Shown: piece after piece, positions 54,643 to 63,203 of the stretch | How the letters are laid out: each line of letters opens with the position of its first letter | How positions within the stretch are numbered: the first letter of the stretch is position 1 | Source of the DNA: Spirosoma foliorum | GTDB lineage: Bacteria > Bacteroidota > Bacteroidia > Cytophagales > Spirosomataceae | Direction: 5' to 3' | DNA length: 64,000 nt | Assembly (NCBI RefSeq): GCF_014117325.1 | Contig: NZ_CP059732.1 | Span: 1,612,001 to 1,676,000, forward strand | Program-made: the position numbers and the translations under genes | The notes under the pieces: model-generated | Database searches by the model: none | Seen by the model: the letters and a program-made list of their open reading frames with translations, nothing else | Told to the model about the DNA's origin: nothing

Positions 54643-56506
54643 ACTCTTTCGGGGAAGTTAGCTTGTTCCCTGCCTGGATAACCGCCTGATTGACGGCACG
54701 AATGCGCTCTGCTTCCATTTTCTCGACTTTGCGATCGTAGGTGAGCAAGCCGTTTACCTCATGTTCGACATCGGTCGTTTGGGTATAAATGGCGACACTC
54801 AGCCCACGGTAACGCATCAATTGCTCTACCTGATCCAGTAAAAAAATATAACGATCGGTCAGCGCCGATTTGGTTGGTTCGTACGCATACGCATTGTTTT
54901 CAACTGGCCACATATGTCCGCGCACAAACAGGCCAACCCCACCAAATTCACCCAGAGAAGCCGCTCGTAGGCTATCCGGAACAGACGCTTTAGTGGGACC
55001 GACGTAGATGTGAGTGTCTACAAAATCACCGTTTTTGGGATCGCCGTACGCTTTTTGATAAGGTGGGTTGTTGTTGAATCCCGAATTGCCATTGACTAGT
55101 CGGGATGGATCGTACTGTTTCACCCATTCCGTTATGTTTTTCACATCGAAAGCCCCCCAGTTTTCGTTGAAGGGAACCCAGCAAATTATGGACGGAGAGT
55201 TATAATGGTCATCGATGAGCGTTTTAAGCTCTTTTCGAAAAGCCGACCGGGTGGTTAGGGTATCTTCATCTTGATACCAGATTGCAGGCATATCTTGCCA
55301 AACTAGCAACCCCATCTTATCGGCCCAGTAATAAAACCGCTGCGGCTCGGTTTTCATGTGCTTCCGAATCAGGTTATACCCCGCTTTTTTGGTAAAAAGC
55401 ATATCCGATTTTAGGGCCTCTTCGGTAGGTGCTGTTAGAATGCCATCAGGCCAGTAACCCTGATCCAGCAAGCCAAGCTGCATCACAAATCGACCATTCA
55501 GCAAGGGTCGAACAACACCATCGACTTTTCCCAGCGTTACATCCCGCATGCCAAAATAGCTCAGCACATTATCTGTGATTTCTCCATTTGCCGACTTCAA
55601 CGTGATTTTTAAATCATAGAGGAAAGGAGAATCCGGAGACCAGGGTTTGGGGTTCACAATCGGAATAGAGAGCGTCGTTCCAGCATTTCCTTCTGCATGG
55701 GCAACTGCTTTTTGGCCATCCAGCACAACCACAGATACGTTGGCTGTAGAACTGGCATTTACGTCAAGCTTTAACCGTTTCCCTGCCAGATCGGGAAGTA
55801 GACGGATGTTTTTAATGTACGTTTGCTGAACCGGCTCTAACCAAACCGTTTGCCAGATGCCGGACGTGAAGGTGTAATCGCCACGTGGGCCGTTCTTGCC
55901 CGACGGAGTGTGGCCGTCATTGGCATCATAAGCCGCCACAATGAGGCTGTTTTCCCCTGGTTTTAACATAGACGTGATATCGAACGAAAAGGCATCGTAC
56001 CCGCCAGAATGGCTGCCCGCTTTTTGGCCATTTACAAAAACAGTAGCGTTATAATCGACGGCTTCAAAGTGAAGAAGAACCTGTTTCCCTGTCCAGGTTG
56101 AAGGAAGCGTAAACTTCCGTTGGTACCACATATTAATTTCCTGCTTCCGCTTGATTCCCGACAGGACCGATTCAGGGCAATAGGGGACCCGTATTTTTTC
56201 TGCGTTAGTCGGGAAGCCAACCGCCGTTGTCGGATTGTTGGCCGACGCAACTGATTTCCCTCCCTGATAATTCCAGGTGCCGTTCAGGCAAAGCCACTGA
56301 TTCCGTTGGAGTTGGGGGCGAGGGTATTCGCCAAGTGGTATGGGAGAGGCTAAGGCCGATTGAGTCCAGGGCGTTGGTAATTCCGCCTTTTGTGCATGGG
56401 CTGTTTGCCCCCAGAAGAGAAGCATAGCCGAAAGAAGCGGAATAGTGGCAGCTAGACTATACGTTAACGAATAGGAGCGAGGTTTCAGGCCAGATTGATA
56501 GGTCAT
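54641..56506 (-). CDS. Secreted glycoside hydrolase family 2 protein
   Basis: A 621-residue exported beta-glycosidase. N-terminal signal region (1-38, 'LFWGQTAHAQ'), sugar-binding domain with 'WLCLNGTWNYQGG', 'VPYCPESVLSGI', 'INMWYQRKFTLP' and 'NATVFVNGQKAGSHSGGYD', an immunoglobulin-like domain, then the barrel: 'AGYNLIRKHMKTEPQRFYYW', acid/base Glu448 in 'CWVPFNENWGAFD' and nucleophile Glu520 in 'ASLGEFGGVGLF'. Many Bacteroidota members of this shorter GH2 group are annotated as beta-galactosidase or glucuronidase, but the sugar cannot be fixed here. It stands alone. Confidence 0.92.
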   Translation of the reverse strand: MTYQSGLKPRSYSLTYSLAATIPLLSAMLLFWGQTAHAQKAELPTPWTQSALASPIPLGEYPRPQLQRNQWLCLNGTWNYQGGKSVASANNPTTAVGFPTNAEKIRVPYCPESVLSGIKRKQEINMWYQRKFTLPSTWTGKQVLLHFEAVDYNATVFVNGQKAGSHSGGYDAFSFDITSMLKPGENSLIVAAYDANDGHTPSGKNGPRGDYTFTSGIWQTVWLEPVQQTYIKNIRLLPDLAGKRLKLDVNASSTANVSVVVLDGQKAVAHAEGNAGTTLSIPIVNPKPWSPDSPFLYDLKITLKSANGEITDNVLSYFGMRDVTLGKVDGVVRPLLNGRFVMQLGLLDQGYWPDGILTAPTEEALKSDMLFTKKAGYNLIRKHMKTEPQRFYYWADKMGLLVWQDMPAIWYQDEDTLTTRSAFRKELKTLIDDHYNSPSIICWVPFNENWGAFDVKNITEWVKQYDPSRLVNGNSGFNNNPPYQKAYGDPKNGDFVDTHIYVGPTKASVPDSLRAASLGEFGGVGLFVRGHMWPVENNAYAYEPTKSALTDRYIFLLDQVEQLMRYRGLSVAIYTQTTDVEHEVNGLLTYDRKVEKMEAERIRAVNQAVIQAGNKLTSPKE

Positions 56507-56574
56507 TATGGGGAGAGTAGGTTGGTTGCGTGTATGTCGGACTGATTTTTAGTATTAAATCGAGTAATTTTCAC

Positions 56575-56735
56575 ACCCCTTTAGGGGTTTAACAGCGAAG
56601 CGTCGGTAGCAAAAAGGAAGATCCTAACCGCCTTCGTGCCGTTAGGTACGAGACAGGTTGCGTACCTGACGGCACGCTAAATAAGTGTTCAAATCGTCTT
56701 ATCTACCGACGCTGCGCTGTTTGATCCCTATGGGA
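56575..56735. repeat. Nested palindromic element
   Basis: Outer arms ACCCCTTTAGGGGTTTAACA then GCGAAGCGTCGGTAG (56575-56609) and CTACCGACGCTGCGCTGTTT then GATCCCTATGGGA (56703-56735). Inner hairpin CGTGCCGTTAGGTACG...CGTACCTGACGGCACG at 56636-56676. Not a REP-like core, but the same two-layer design. Confidence 0.65.
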
Positions 56736-56850
56736 TTATTTGTTCGCTTTAGTAGTGAAATTAATCCAGTAGAACTGCTTTTTGTAAGCGATCTACTGGA
56801 TTGCTACTGTTTTCTGGGAGAGAAAGTTTGCGCTTAAACACGTTCAATAC

Positions 56851-56890
56851 TTAAACAAAAAGCGGCCAGAATAAGCCGCTTTTTGTTTAA
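56851..56890 (-). terminator. Terminator of the haloperoxidase-like gene
   Basis: TTAAACAAAAAGCGGC (56851-56866) and GCCGCTTTTTGTTTAA (56875-56890) are exact complements with an 8-nt loop and T runs on both strands, so it can work in both directions. Confidence 0.8.
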
Positions 56891-56914
56891 AGAACATCTA
56901 TACCTTGAGGTTGG

Positions 56915-57736
56915 TCAAGATTGAATAAACGTCAACAGGTCAGCATTTATCGTGGCCGCTTCGGTTGTTGGCATTCCATGCGGAAACCCTGGATACGAAA
57001 TCAGGCTACCATTTTTTACCAGTTTGACAGCCTTGGCCCCTGTTAGAGCGAAAGGAACAATCTGATCGTCTTCACCATGCATCACCAGTACGGGCACATC
57101 CACGCTCTTAAGATCTTCGGTAAAATCAGTTTCCGAAAAAGCTTTGATGCAATCGTAATGCGCTTTGATAGCGCCCATCATTCCCTGACGCCACCAGTTA
57201 TCCCGAATGCCCTGCGACACCTTAGCACCTTCCCGGTTAAAACCATAAAAGGGAAGGGTGAAATCCTGAAAATACTGAGGGCGATGATTGGCCGTACCTT
57301 CGCGGATTTCATCGAATACAGACATCGGAATGCCATCCGGATTGGCAGCGGTCTGTGCCATAATGGGAGTAACAGCACTGATCAATACCGCTTTCGCAAC
57401 CCGACCCTGTCCATATTTAGCTACATACCGAATCACTTCGCCACCACCAGTTGAATGACCAATATGGATTGCGTCACGTAAATCGAGGAAGGTCGTCAGC
57501 TCGGCTACATCGGCAGCATAGGTATCCATATCGTGGCCATTTGCCGTTTGAGACGATCGACCATGTCCACGACGATCATGAGCGATTACGCGAAAGCCTT
57601 TATTGAGAAAAAACATCATCTGGGCATCCCAGTCATCGCCAGATAACGGCCATCCGTGATGAAAAACAATAGGCTGGCCTGTGCCCCAATCTTTGTAATA
57701 AATCTCGGTTCCGTCTTTTACCCGAATCGTGCTCAT
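56915..57736 (-). CDS. Alpha/beta hydrolase, cofactor-free haloperoxidase/esterase type
   Basis: A 273-residue cytoplasmic hydrolase. 'VFHHGWPLSGDDWDAQM' is the oxyanion loop, 'AHDRRGHGRSSQ' the strand-4 loop, Ser95 in 'HIGHSTGGGEVIRYVA', acid in 'VMHGEDDQIVPF' and His in 'YPGFPHGMPTT'. The closest known group is bacterial non-heme chloroperoxidases (perhydrolase-active esterases). Full length and intact. A truncated SDR fragment lies upstream. Confidence 0.9.
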   Translation of the reverse strand: MSTIRVKDGTEIYYKDWGTGQPIVFHHGWPLSGDDWDAQMMFFLNKGFRVIAHDRRGHGRSSQTANGHDMDTYAADVAELTTFLDLRDAIHIGHSTGGGEVIRYVAKYGQGRVAKAVLISAVTPIMAQTAANPDGIPMSVFDEIREGTANHRPQYFQDFTLPFYGFNREGAKVSQGIRDNWWRQGMMGAIKAHYDCIKAFSETDFTEDLKSVDVPVLVMHGEDDQIVPFALTGAKAVKLVKNGSLISYPGFPHGMPTTEAATINADLLTFIQS

Positions 57737-57815
57737 ATCGTTGTGTTTTGATTGTGATGGTTAAAAAATGACTAATTCCGCCAAAATACACTTCCTGCAT
57801 GAAAATGCTGCCTAT

Positions 57816-57902
57816 CTATTTATCATTAGGCGTTTTGTTCCCAGCTCCAATACCACGACTACCACCCGTAACCAAGGCCGTTTTGTTTCTTAATGTTGAC
57901 AT
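57816..57902 (-). pseudogene. Remnant of a short-chain dehydrogenase gene
   Basis: A 28-codon frame beginning 'MSTLRNKTALVTGGSRGIGA' is an unmistakable SDR N-terminus with the TGGSRGIG cofactor loop. It then runs into unrelated 'GNKTPNDK' and stops. The remaining ~220 residues are absent, so most of the gene has been deleted. It lies between the haloperoxidase and quinone oxidoreductase genes on the same strand. Confidence 0.75.
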
Positions 57903-57930
57903 GCGATTGGACGTCAAGGTTTTGAAATGG

Positions 57931-58914
57931 TTAAGGGTGAAATATAATTGAACCGGTTGTTAGGCCCGCTTCCAGATCCTGATGGGCTTTGGCTACATCC
58001 GTTAAGGAATAACTAGTAGGCTTAATCTCCCCAAACACGCCCCGACGAAAAGCCTCAAATAACTCTTCGACCGCTGTATCCAGACTTTGTTTGTCGGGCA
58101 GATATTGGCTAAGAGTTGGGCGAACAAGGTTAATTTCTTTGGCTGCGAGATAAGCGGTGTCAATTTGGGGTGTACCAGACGCACCGCCATACAGAACAAC
58201 AGTGCCCCTTTTTTGTACGACTTGAGCTGATATGCCGAAAGTCGCTTTGCCTACTCCATCAAATACCGCCTGAACTCCCTGGTCTTTTGTGAAGGAATTG
58301 ACTTTCTCAATCGTATCCTCCGAATCGAGCGCAATGACCAGGTCTACGCCCTGGCTTTGTACCAGAGCTTTTTTTGACGCAACGCCTACCGTGCCGATGA
58401 CAGTAGCTCCTAACGATTTGGCCCATCTGCTGACGAGAGACCCAACTCCGCCCGCTGCGGCATGAACCAGAATGGTATCACCGGCTTGTATTGAATAAGC
58501 CTCTTTAACCAACATCCGGGCTGTAAGGCCTTTCGCCAGTAACGAAGCAGCTTCGTCAAAGGATACATCTACGGGTAATCGGATCAACTGGTCCTGATGA
58601 ATTAGTCGCTTTTCTGCGTACGCACCCAGAGAAAAGTAATAAGCAACCCGGTCGCCTATTTTCCACTCAGTGACACGGCTACCGACGGCTTCAACAATCC
58701 CCGAAGCTTCTACACCGAGGGTGGCCGGGAGCTTGTTAAGCGGAAAGCTGCCATTTCTGAACAGGACATCAACAAAATTGAGTGCTATAGCTTTCTGGCT
58801 GATTAAGACTTCATATTCTTTGGGGGCAACAACGGTTTCGCTGATATACTCGAATACAGCGGGCGACCCTTGCCTGCTGATGCGAACAACCCCACTTTCG
58901 TCTATTGTTTTCAT
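57931..58914 (-). CDS. Quinone oxidoreductase-like MDR protein
   Basis: A 327-residue zinc-free medium-chain dehydrogenase/reductase (zeta-crystallin/QOR group) that reduces quinones or enones with NADPH. Start at 58914 ('MKTIDESGVVRISRQGSP'); a longer frame adds nine residues. Marks: 'ALNFVDVLFRNGSFPLN', 'LPATLGVEASGIVEAVG', 'LLAKGLTARMLVKEA' and cofactor loop 'VLVHAAAGGVGSLVSRWAK'. No structural Cys cluster for zinc. It is divergent from a Crp-family regulator at 59093, its probable controller. Confidence 0.9.
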   Translation of the reverse strand: MKTIDESGVVRISRQGSPAVFEYISETVVAPKEYEVLISQKAIALNFVDVLFRNGSFPLNKLPATLGVEASGIVEAVGSRVTEWKIGDRVAYYFSLGAYAEKRLIHQDQLIRLPVDVSFDEAASLLAKGLTARMLVKEAYSIQAGDTILVHAAAGGVGSLVSRWAKSLGATVIGTVGVASKKALVQSQGVDLVIALDSEDTIEKVNSFTKDQGVQAVFDGVGKATFGISAQVVQKRGTVVLYGGASGTPQIDTAYLAAKEINLVRPTLSQYLPDKQSLDTAVEELFEAFRRGVFGEIKPTSYSLTDVAKAHQDLEAGLTTGSIIFHP

Positions 58915-59092
58915 TCTTTTGCTCTTGGTTTGATAGGCCAAAATTGGGGTTATTCAAACGGAACTCTCTTGACAAACGCAGCAAATTCGGCTTGACATTT
59001 GTCAACGTACCGTACAATCAACTATTCGTAATTGTGCGTCGCTGACGATTTGATTACTTTTACCCGTAAGCTGCTGTTTCACGATCGGACGG

Positions 59093-59704
59093 ATGAATAC
59101 GCCTTCTATGACTATTTACGGACCACTTTTTGACTACATTGAATCTAAATCCTCACTTATACTAAGCGATTCAGAAAAAGAGCTGATCAAAAAAACGTTT
59201 AAAGAAAGACACGTAAGAAAGCGTCAGTATTTGTTGCAGGAAGGAGACGTCTGTAAGTACATGGCCTTTATCGTCAATGGGGCCGGGAGAATGTATACGA
59301 TAAAAGAAAATAGCCAGGAATCGATTATTCGACTGGCTATTGAATCGTGGTGGCTGGGCGACTATGAGAGTTACAACCTACAGACACCATCGCTTTACAA
59401 TATCGATATGACAGAAGACTCGGATGTTCTTCTGGTGACCAATGAAGGTTTGCAGGAGTTGCTGAACGTGGTGCCTGCCATTGATCGGATGATTCGGGAA
59501 ATTGACCGGAAAGGAACCATTGCTACTCAGAAGCGGCTTCAATCGTCGATTAGCCTCGATGCAGAAGAGCGATATGAGTTGTTGGTCAAAACATATCCTG
59601 AGTTTATCCGACGCTTTCCACAAAGTATGATTGCGTCCTACCTGGGCATATCGCCCGAGACCCTAAGCCGCATCCGGAAAAAACAGTACACGGGTAAGGA
59701 TTAA
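59093..59704 (+). CDS. Crp/Fnr-family transcriptional regulator
   Basis: A 203-residue regulator with a cyclic-nucleotide-binding-like domain (about 10-130; 'LLQEGDVCKYMAFIVNGAGR') and a short C-terminal helix-turn-helix 'PQSMIASYLGISPETLSRIR'. The cAMP-binding Arg/Glu signature is not evident and there are no Fnr-type Cys, so the ligand is unknown. Such Bacteroidota regulators often lie divergent from an oxidoreductase they control, as here. Confidence 0.9.
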   Translation: MNTPSMTIYGPLFDYIESKSSLILSDSEKELIKKTFKERHVRKRQYLLQEGDVCKYMAFIVNGAGRMYTIKENSQESIIRLAIESWWLGDYESYNLQTPSLYNIDMTEDSDVLLVTNEGLQELLNVVPAIDRMIREIDRKGTIATQKRLQSSISLDAEERYELLVKTYPEFIRRFPQSMIASYLGISPETLSRIRKKQYTGKD

Positions 59705-59725
59705 ACGACCTGAAGTGTTGTCAGG

Positions 59726-60100
59726 CTAGGCGTTTTCCGGAGTGTCTAAAAAAAGGTGAAGCGACTTTATTTTGTGATTATCAATAAGGGCAACATCCAT
59801 TCCAGAAGCGACCATAGGTTGACCCGGAATGCCAAGCCGCCAGGAGATATGTTGCACCTGATGGTTCACTTTAGCTGGGCTGGTCAATTCAAATTGGAAT
59901 TCTGATGGCCATTGGACCTGTAATCCTGAAATCACCTCATTGATGGCCGAGTAACCGGTAATTGCGGGACCTTCGTTTGTTTCGTAAAAGACAATATCGG
60001 CGGCATAAATCGCTTTCATTGCTTCTAATCTATTTTCTGCGTTCCGGTCATTCCAAATGACGAGCAGACTGTTTTCCAAAAGTGTTGCTGATAGGTCCAT
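59726..60100 (-). CDS. SnoaL/NTF2-like protein
   Basis: A 124-residue cone-shaped alpha+beta barrel protein: 'WNDRNAENRLEAMKAIYAAD' at the start, 'VFYETNEGPAITGYSAINEV' and 'HISWRLGIPGQPMVASGMDV' then 'KIKSLHLFLDTPE'. NTF2-like folds serve as isomerases, cyclases or ligand-binding proteins; no catalytic set can be named. The ATG at 60100 gives the family start. Convergent with the Crp gene, with a 21-nt gap. Confidence 0.8.
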   Translation of the reverse strand: MDLSATLLENSLLVIWNDRNAENRLEAMKAIYAADIVFYETNEGPAITGYSAINEVISGLQVQWPSEFQFELTSPAKVNHQVQHISWRLGIPGQPMVASGMDVALIDNHKIKSLHLFLDTPENA

Positions 60101-60202
60101 AATTGCCTGTTTTTGATAGGTCAAAAGTAGCAGGTGTATACGTGACTATACATTGACCTATATCACGAAAACGAATTGACTAATGTCAATGGACCTTTGG
60201 CT

Positions 60203-61279
60203 TTATTTATCCCTTGAATTAATCACAGACTTCGCAGGTATACTGGATTCGGCAAACTGGCAGTCTTGCAGAAACGAGTCGTCGGTTAGGGTACGCAGAA
60301 AGGCTACGATGTCGGCCTGTTCGGTGGGTGTGAGCGAAATGCCTAGAATGCCCGTTTCGCGGTCTTTTTTCAGGAGGTAGTCAAGGGTTTCGCCATGCTG
60401 GACGCCCGAACCATAGTGGGCTACGACTTCTTCTAAAGTAGCAAATCGACCGTCGTGCATGTAGGGTGCGGTTACGGCTACATTGCGCAGTGTAGGCACC
60501 TTAAACGTATAGCGATCGTCATTTTTTAAGGTAATATCGAAGTGCCCCTGATCGTCGTTTGCCGTACTGGAAAGACCGTTGTTGCGAAACGAGAAATCCG
60601 TGAACAATGGCTCTGGATGGCAACCGCTGCATTTCCGCTCTACCAATATCCAGCCTGCCCGCTCAGCAGGGGTGAACTTCGCCCCTTCGTTCCGTACGGC
60701 TCGATCGTAACGTGAATTGGCCGACACCATAGTGAGCATAAACTGTGAGAGTGCTTTTAAAAGCCGCTCGCTTGTGATGTCGGGGCTTCCAAACGCCTTC
60801 GTAAACAGTATCGGATAATCGCGCTTTTGGCGCAGTTTAGCCAGAATGTTGGGCAATGACTCATTCATTTCGGCTTCATTCTGAATGGGCACCATCGGAA
60901 ACAAATCCAGATCATGGACACTACCATCCCAGCCAAAATGACTCGACCAGGCCAGGTTGACCAGAGGCATTGCGTTCCGTTTGGTCGATAAATCGTTGAT
61001 GCCTCGACTAAGCGCCTGGCCCGGATGCGTAAAGCCCGATGCCTGTTGGTGGCAACTGCCGCAACTGATGGAATTGTTTTTCGAAAGGAGAGGATCGTAA
61101 AACAAGGCTTTACCTAACTCAATACCCGCTTCGGTCAACGGGTTTTTGTCAAATGGATAAACAGGGGTTGGGAACTGGGCTGGCACCTTAAAAAGGGACG
61201 CTTTCTGATTCGCTGAAAAGAAAAACGCCATTACCAGCAACGCGATTGACGTAACGAGTATCGTAATTTTTACCTTCAT
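60203..61279 (-). CDS. Di-heme cytochrome c peroxidase (MauG/CcpA family)
   Basis: A 358-residue periplasmic enzyme that reduces hydrogen peroxide with electrons from cytochrome c. Membrane/signal segment 'ITILVTSIALLVMAFFF' is near the start. The two heme attachment sites are 'ISCGSCHQQASGF' near 70 and 'RKCSGCHPEPLF' near 218. Other marks are 'NAMPLVNLAWSSHFGWDG', 'MNESLPNILAKLRQ' and 'FKVPTLRNVAVTAPYMHDGR' with the distal His/Met region. Starting at 61279 puts the signal at the N-terminus. Standalone gene. Confidence 0.93.
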   Translation of the reverse strand: MKVKITILVTSIALLVMAFFFSANQKASLFKVPAQFPTPVYPFDKNPLTEAGIELGKALFYDPLLSKNNSISCGSCHQQASGFTHPGQALSRGINDLSTKRNAMPLVNLAWSSHFGWDGSVHDLDLFPMVPIQNEAEMNESLPNILAKLRQKRDYPILFTKAFGSPDITSERLLKALSQFMLTMVSANSRYDRAVRNEGAKFTPAERAGWILVERKCSGCHPEPLFTDFSFRNNGLSSTANDDQGHFDITLKNDDRYTFKVPTLRNVAVTAPYMHDGRFATLEEVVAHYGSGVQHGETLDYLLKKDRETGILGISLTPTEQADIVAFLRTLTDDSFLQDCQFAESSIPAKSVINSRDK

Positions 61280-61384
61280 AATTGATCGCCTGTAATTGAT
61301 CACTAAGCCAACAGAACCCGGTTTACTGGCCTATGTATCGCCAATAAAGTTCAATAGATTTTCCGACAAGACCTTGTTATCTGG

Positions 61385-62053
61385 CTAATTCTTTCTTGTC
61401 AGCCAACCCATGTATATCGCTGATTGAAAGAAGCGTAGCGGTGATTCAAAACCAGCTTCTAAACACAAGTCGGCCAATCTTGTTTCGGAAACCGGATAAA
61501 GCTCATTTTCTATTCGGTTTAAGCGATTCGTTACTTGGTCATCGTCTAGATCGTTCGGCAAAAGGAGTCGAAGAATGGCTAGATTTTGCTTGATCTGCTT
61601 TTTATCGCCCGTAATATCCAGCATGACCAATAACGCACCCGGTTCTAGACGTTCGGCAATGTCTTTGAGTAAGCTTAGTTTATTGCCCTGATCGTCAAGG
61701 AAATGCAGGACCAATAAAAGGGTAGCTGCTCCATATTTTTGGGCCGGATCAAGGTCTGATACCAAGCCTTCAACCAGGGTAACGTTCTGATAAGCGTGTA
61801 ATTTTTCATGGGCCTGATTCAGCATATCAGGAGAAGGGTCTATACCCGTTATGTCCCAATGCTCAGACGCCTGAGTAAATCGGTTTATTTCGTTGCCCGT
61901 TCCGCAGCCTACGACCAGCAAGTTTTTAGAGGTCGCTTCACGCAACAAGTTGGGCAAACGATCTAGAAAATATTGATAGTTGGGTATCCAGGCTTCGACA
62001 AATTGATTATAGTTGGTCGCTCTTTCTCGTTCAAATAATTCTACTTGGCTCAT
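61385..62053 (-). CDS. Class I SAM-dependent methyltransferase
   Basis: A 222-residue methyltransferase. The SAM loop is 'NLLVVGCGTGNEINRF' near 43, then 'DITGIDPSPDMLNQAHEKL' (acidic loop), 'VTLVEGLVSDLDPAQKYGAA' and 'LLVLHFLDDQGNK'. The ATG at 62053 gives 'MSQVELFERERATNYNQFVE'. The acceptor is unknown. A near-perfect copy of the iron-type operator (62096-62118) lies 43 nt upstream, linking it to the heme and siderophore genes; a role in siderophore or porphyrin chemistry is conceivable but unproven. Confidence 0.88.
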   Translation of the reverse strand: MSQVELFERERATNYNQFVEAWIPNYQYFLDRLPNLLREATSKNLLVVGCGTGNEINRFTQASEHWDITGIDPSPDMLNQAHEKLHAYQNVTLVEGLVSDLDPAQKYGAATLLLVLHFLDDQGNKLSLLKDIAERLEPGALLVMLDITGDKKQIKQNLAILRLLLPNDLDDDQVTNRLNRIENELYPVSETRLADLCLEAGFESPLRFFQSAIYMGWLTRKN

Positions 62054-62095
62054 AGTAATAAATCGTCTTCTGGGGACTGACTGCAAAAGTAGCAA

Positions 62096-62118
62096 TTATT
62101 TATACTGATTCTAAATAA
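62096..62118 (-). promoter_or_regulatory. Operator box before methyltransferase
   Basis: A 23-bp inverted repeat, TTATTTATACTGATTC then TAAATAA, matching the boxes at 36812 and 36844. It covers the expected promoter of the leftward methyltransferase gene. Confidence 0.65.
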
Positions 62119-62248
62119 AGGTCTTGAATTTGCGCTCAGACGATCACTTCATCGTTGTGCACGCAGAAACCTGTCATGTATTTGGACCTCTGTTGGTAAG
62201 GGAATTCGCGTTGATATAGCATTTGCTTTATTTTGTCGTTTATTAGAA

Positions 62249-62256
62249 TAATTTTG
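62249..62256 (+). promoter_or_regulatory. Candidate -7 box of IclR gene
   Basis: TAATTTTG fits TAnnTTTG and lies 21 nt before the ATG at 62277. TTTG elements occur upstream at 62222 and 62232, neither at ideal spacing. Confidence 0.4.
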
Positions 62257-62276
62257 CATTATAAAATTTATACTAG

Positions 62277-63014
62277 ATGATTCAAGTAATTAACCGGGCA
62301 CTTGACCTGCTGGAGCTAATCGCCAATGATCCTGAATACCCAAAATCATTGGGTGAATTGGCCGATGAATTAAGTCTGAACCACGGGACTTGTGCCAATA
62401 TTTTGAAAACCTTAGTAACGCGCGGGTACGTCGAACAGATTGGTACGAAGAAAGGCTACATTCTGGGCGCCAAATCATACGGACTAACCGGAAATGAAGC
62501 TTATCAAAAAGATTTGCTCGAAGCAGCACGCGAACCAATGAATGTACTAACGCAATCGGTCAACGAAAACTGTCTGTTGGCTATACTTAAAGATAATCAG
62601 CGAGTTGTAATCCATAGGACATTTGCCGAACAGGATTTACAAGTACGTACTGCCGACGTAAAACCCATCTATGATTCGGCCTCGGGGCGGCTCTTGCTGG
62701 CTATGTTGCCCAACGAAAAAATTCAGCGCTTTGTCAGCAAATACGGCCTTCCCGTAGGCGATTCCTGGCCAGAAATCCTGTCGGAAGATCAGCTCTATGA
62801 AGCCCTGTCGCTAATAAGTCAGGAAAAATTAGCGCTACAAACCATACCGAACCGGCATGTTATTGGCCTGGCTGTTCCCGTTTATAAGCACGGCCTTGTC
62901 GTCTCTAGCTTGAGCATCTATTTGCCCGAGTATCGGTATATGGCCATTGATAAACGGAAACTGGTACTATCACTTCGAAAATGTGCTGACGAAATAAATA
63001 ACAAGTTGGTATAG
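62277..63014 (+). CDS. IclR-family transcriptional regulator
   Basis: A 245-residue regulator. N-terminal winged helix 'QVINRALDLLELIANDP' with recognition helix 'LGELADELSLNHGTCANILK'. C-terminal effector domain has 'AREPMNVLTQSVNENCLLA', 'DSASGRLLLAMLPNEK' and 'AVPVYKHGLVVSSLSIYLPE'. IclR proteins bind sugar acids or aromatic acids; here it sits just before a SusC-type receptor in the same direction, so it probably controls uptake of a glycan or sugar acid. A simple terminator follows. Confidence 0.92.
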   Translation: MIQVINRALDLLELIANDPEYPKSLGELADELSLNHGTCANILKTLVTRGYVEQIGTKKGYILGAKSYGLTGNEAYQKDLLEAAREPMNVLTQSVNENCLLAILKDNQRVVIHRTFAEQDLQVRTADVKPIYDSASGRLLLAMLPNEKIQRFVSKYGLPVGDSWPEILSEDQLYEALSLISQEKLALQTIPNRHVIGLAVPVYKHGLVVSSLSIYLPEYRYMAIDKRKLVLSLRKCADEINNKLV

Positions 63015-63037
63015 AGGCATATATGAGTAAATTTTAG

Positions 63038-63058
63038 AAAGGCTTCGGCCTTTTTTTT
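63038..63058 (+). terminator. Intrinsic terminator after IclR gene
   Basis: AAAGGC-TTC-GGCCTTTTTTTT: compact hairpin followed by a T8 run, 24 nt after the stop. Confidence 0.85.
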
Positions 63059-63203
63059 ATGCCCTGTTCAAAAACTACCATCAGCTAAAAATGGAATTTT
63101 TTATGAAAAATCAAGAAAGAATTTGGAGTTAATCCATAAATGGCCTTACTATTGCAATAGAATAAAATTGATTTTTATAATATAAAATTAATTCCTAAAT
63201 CTC

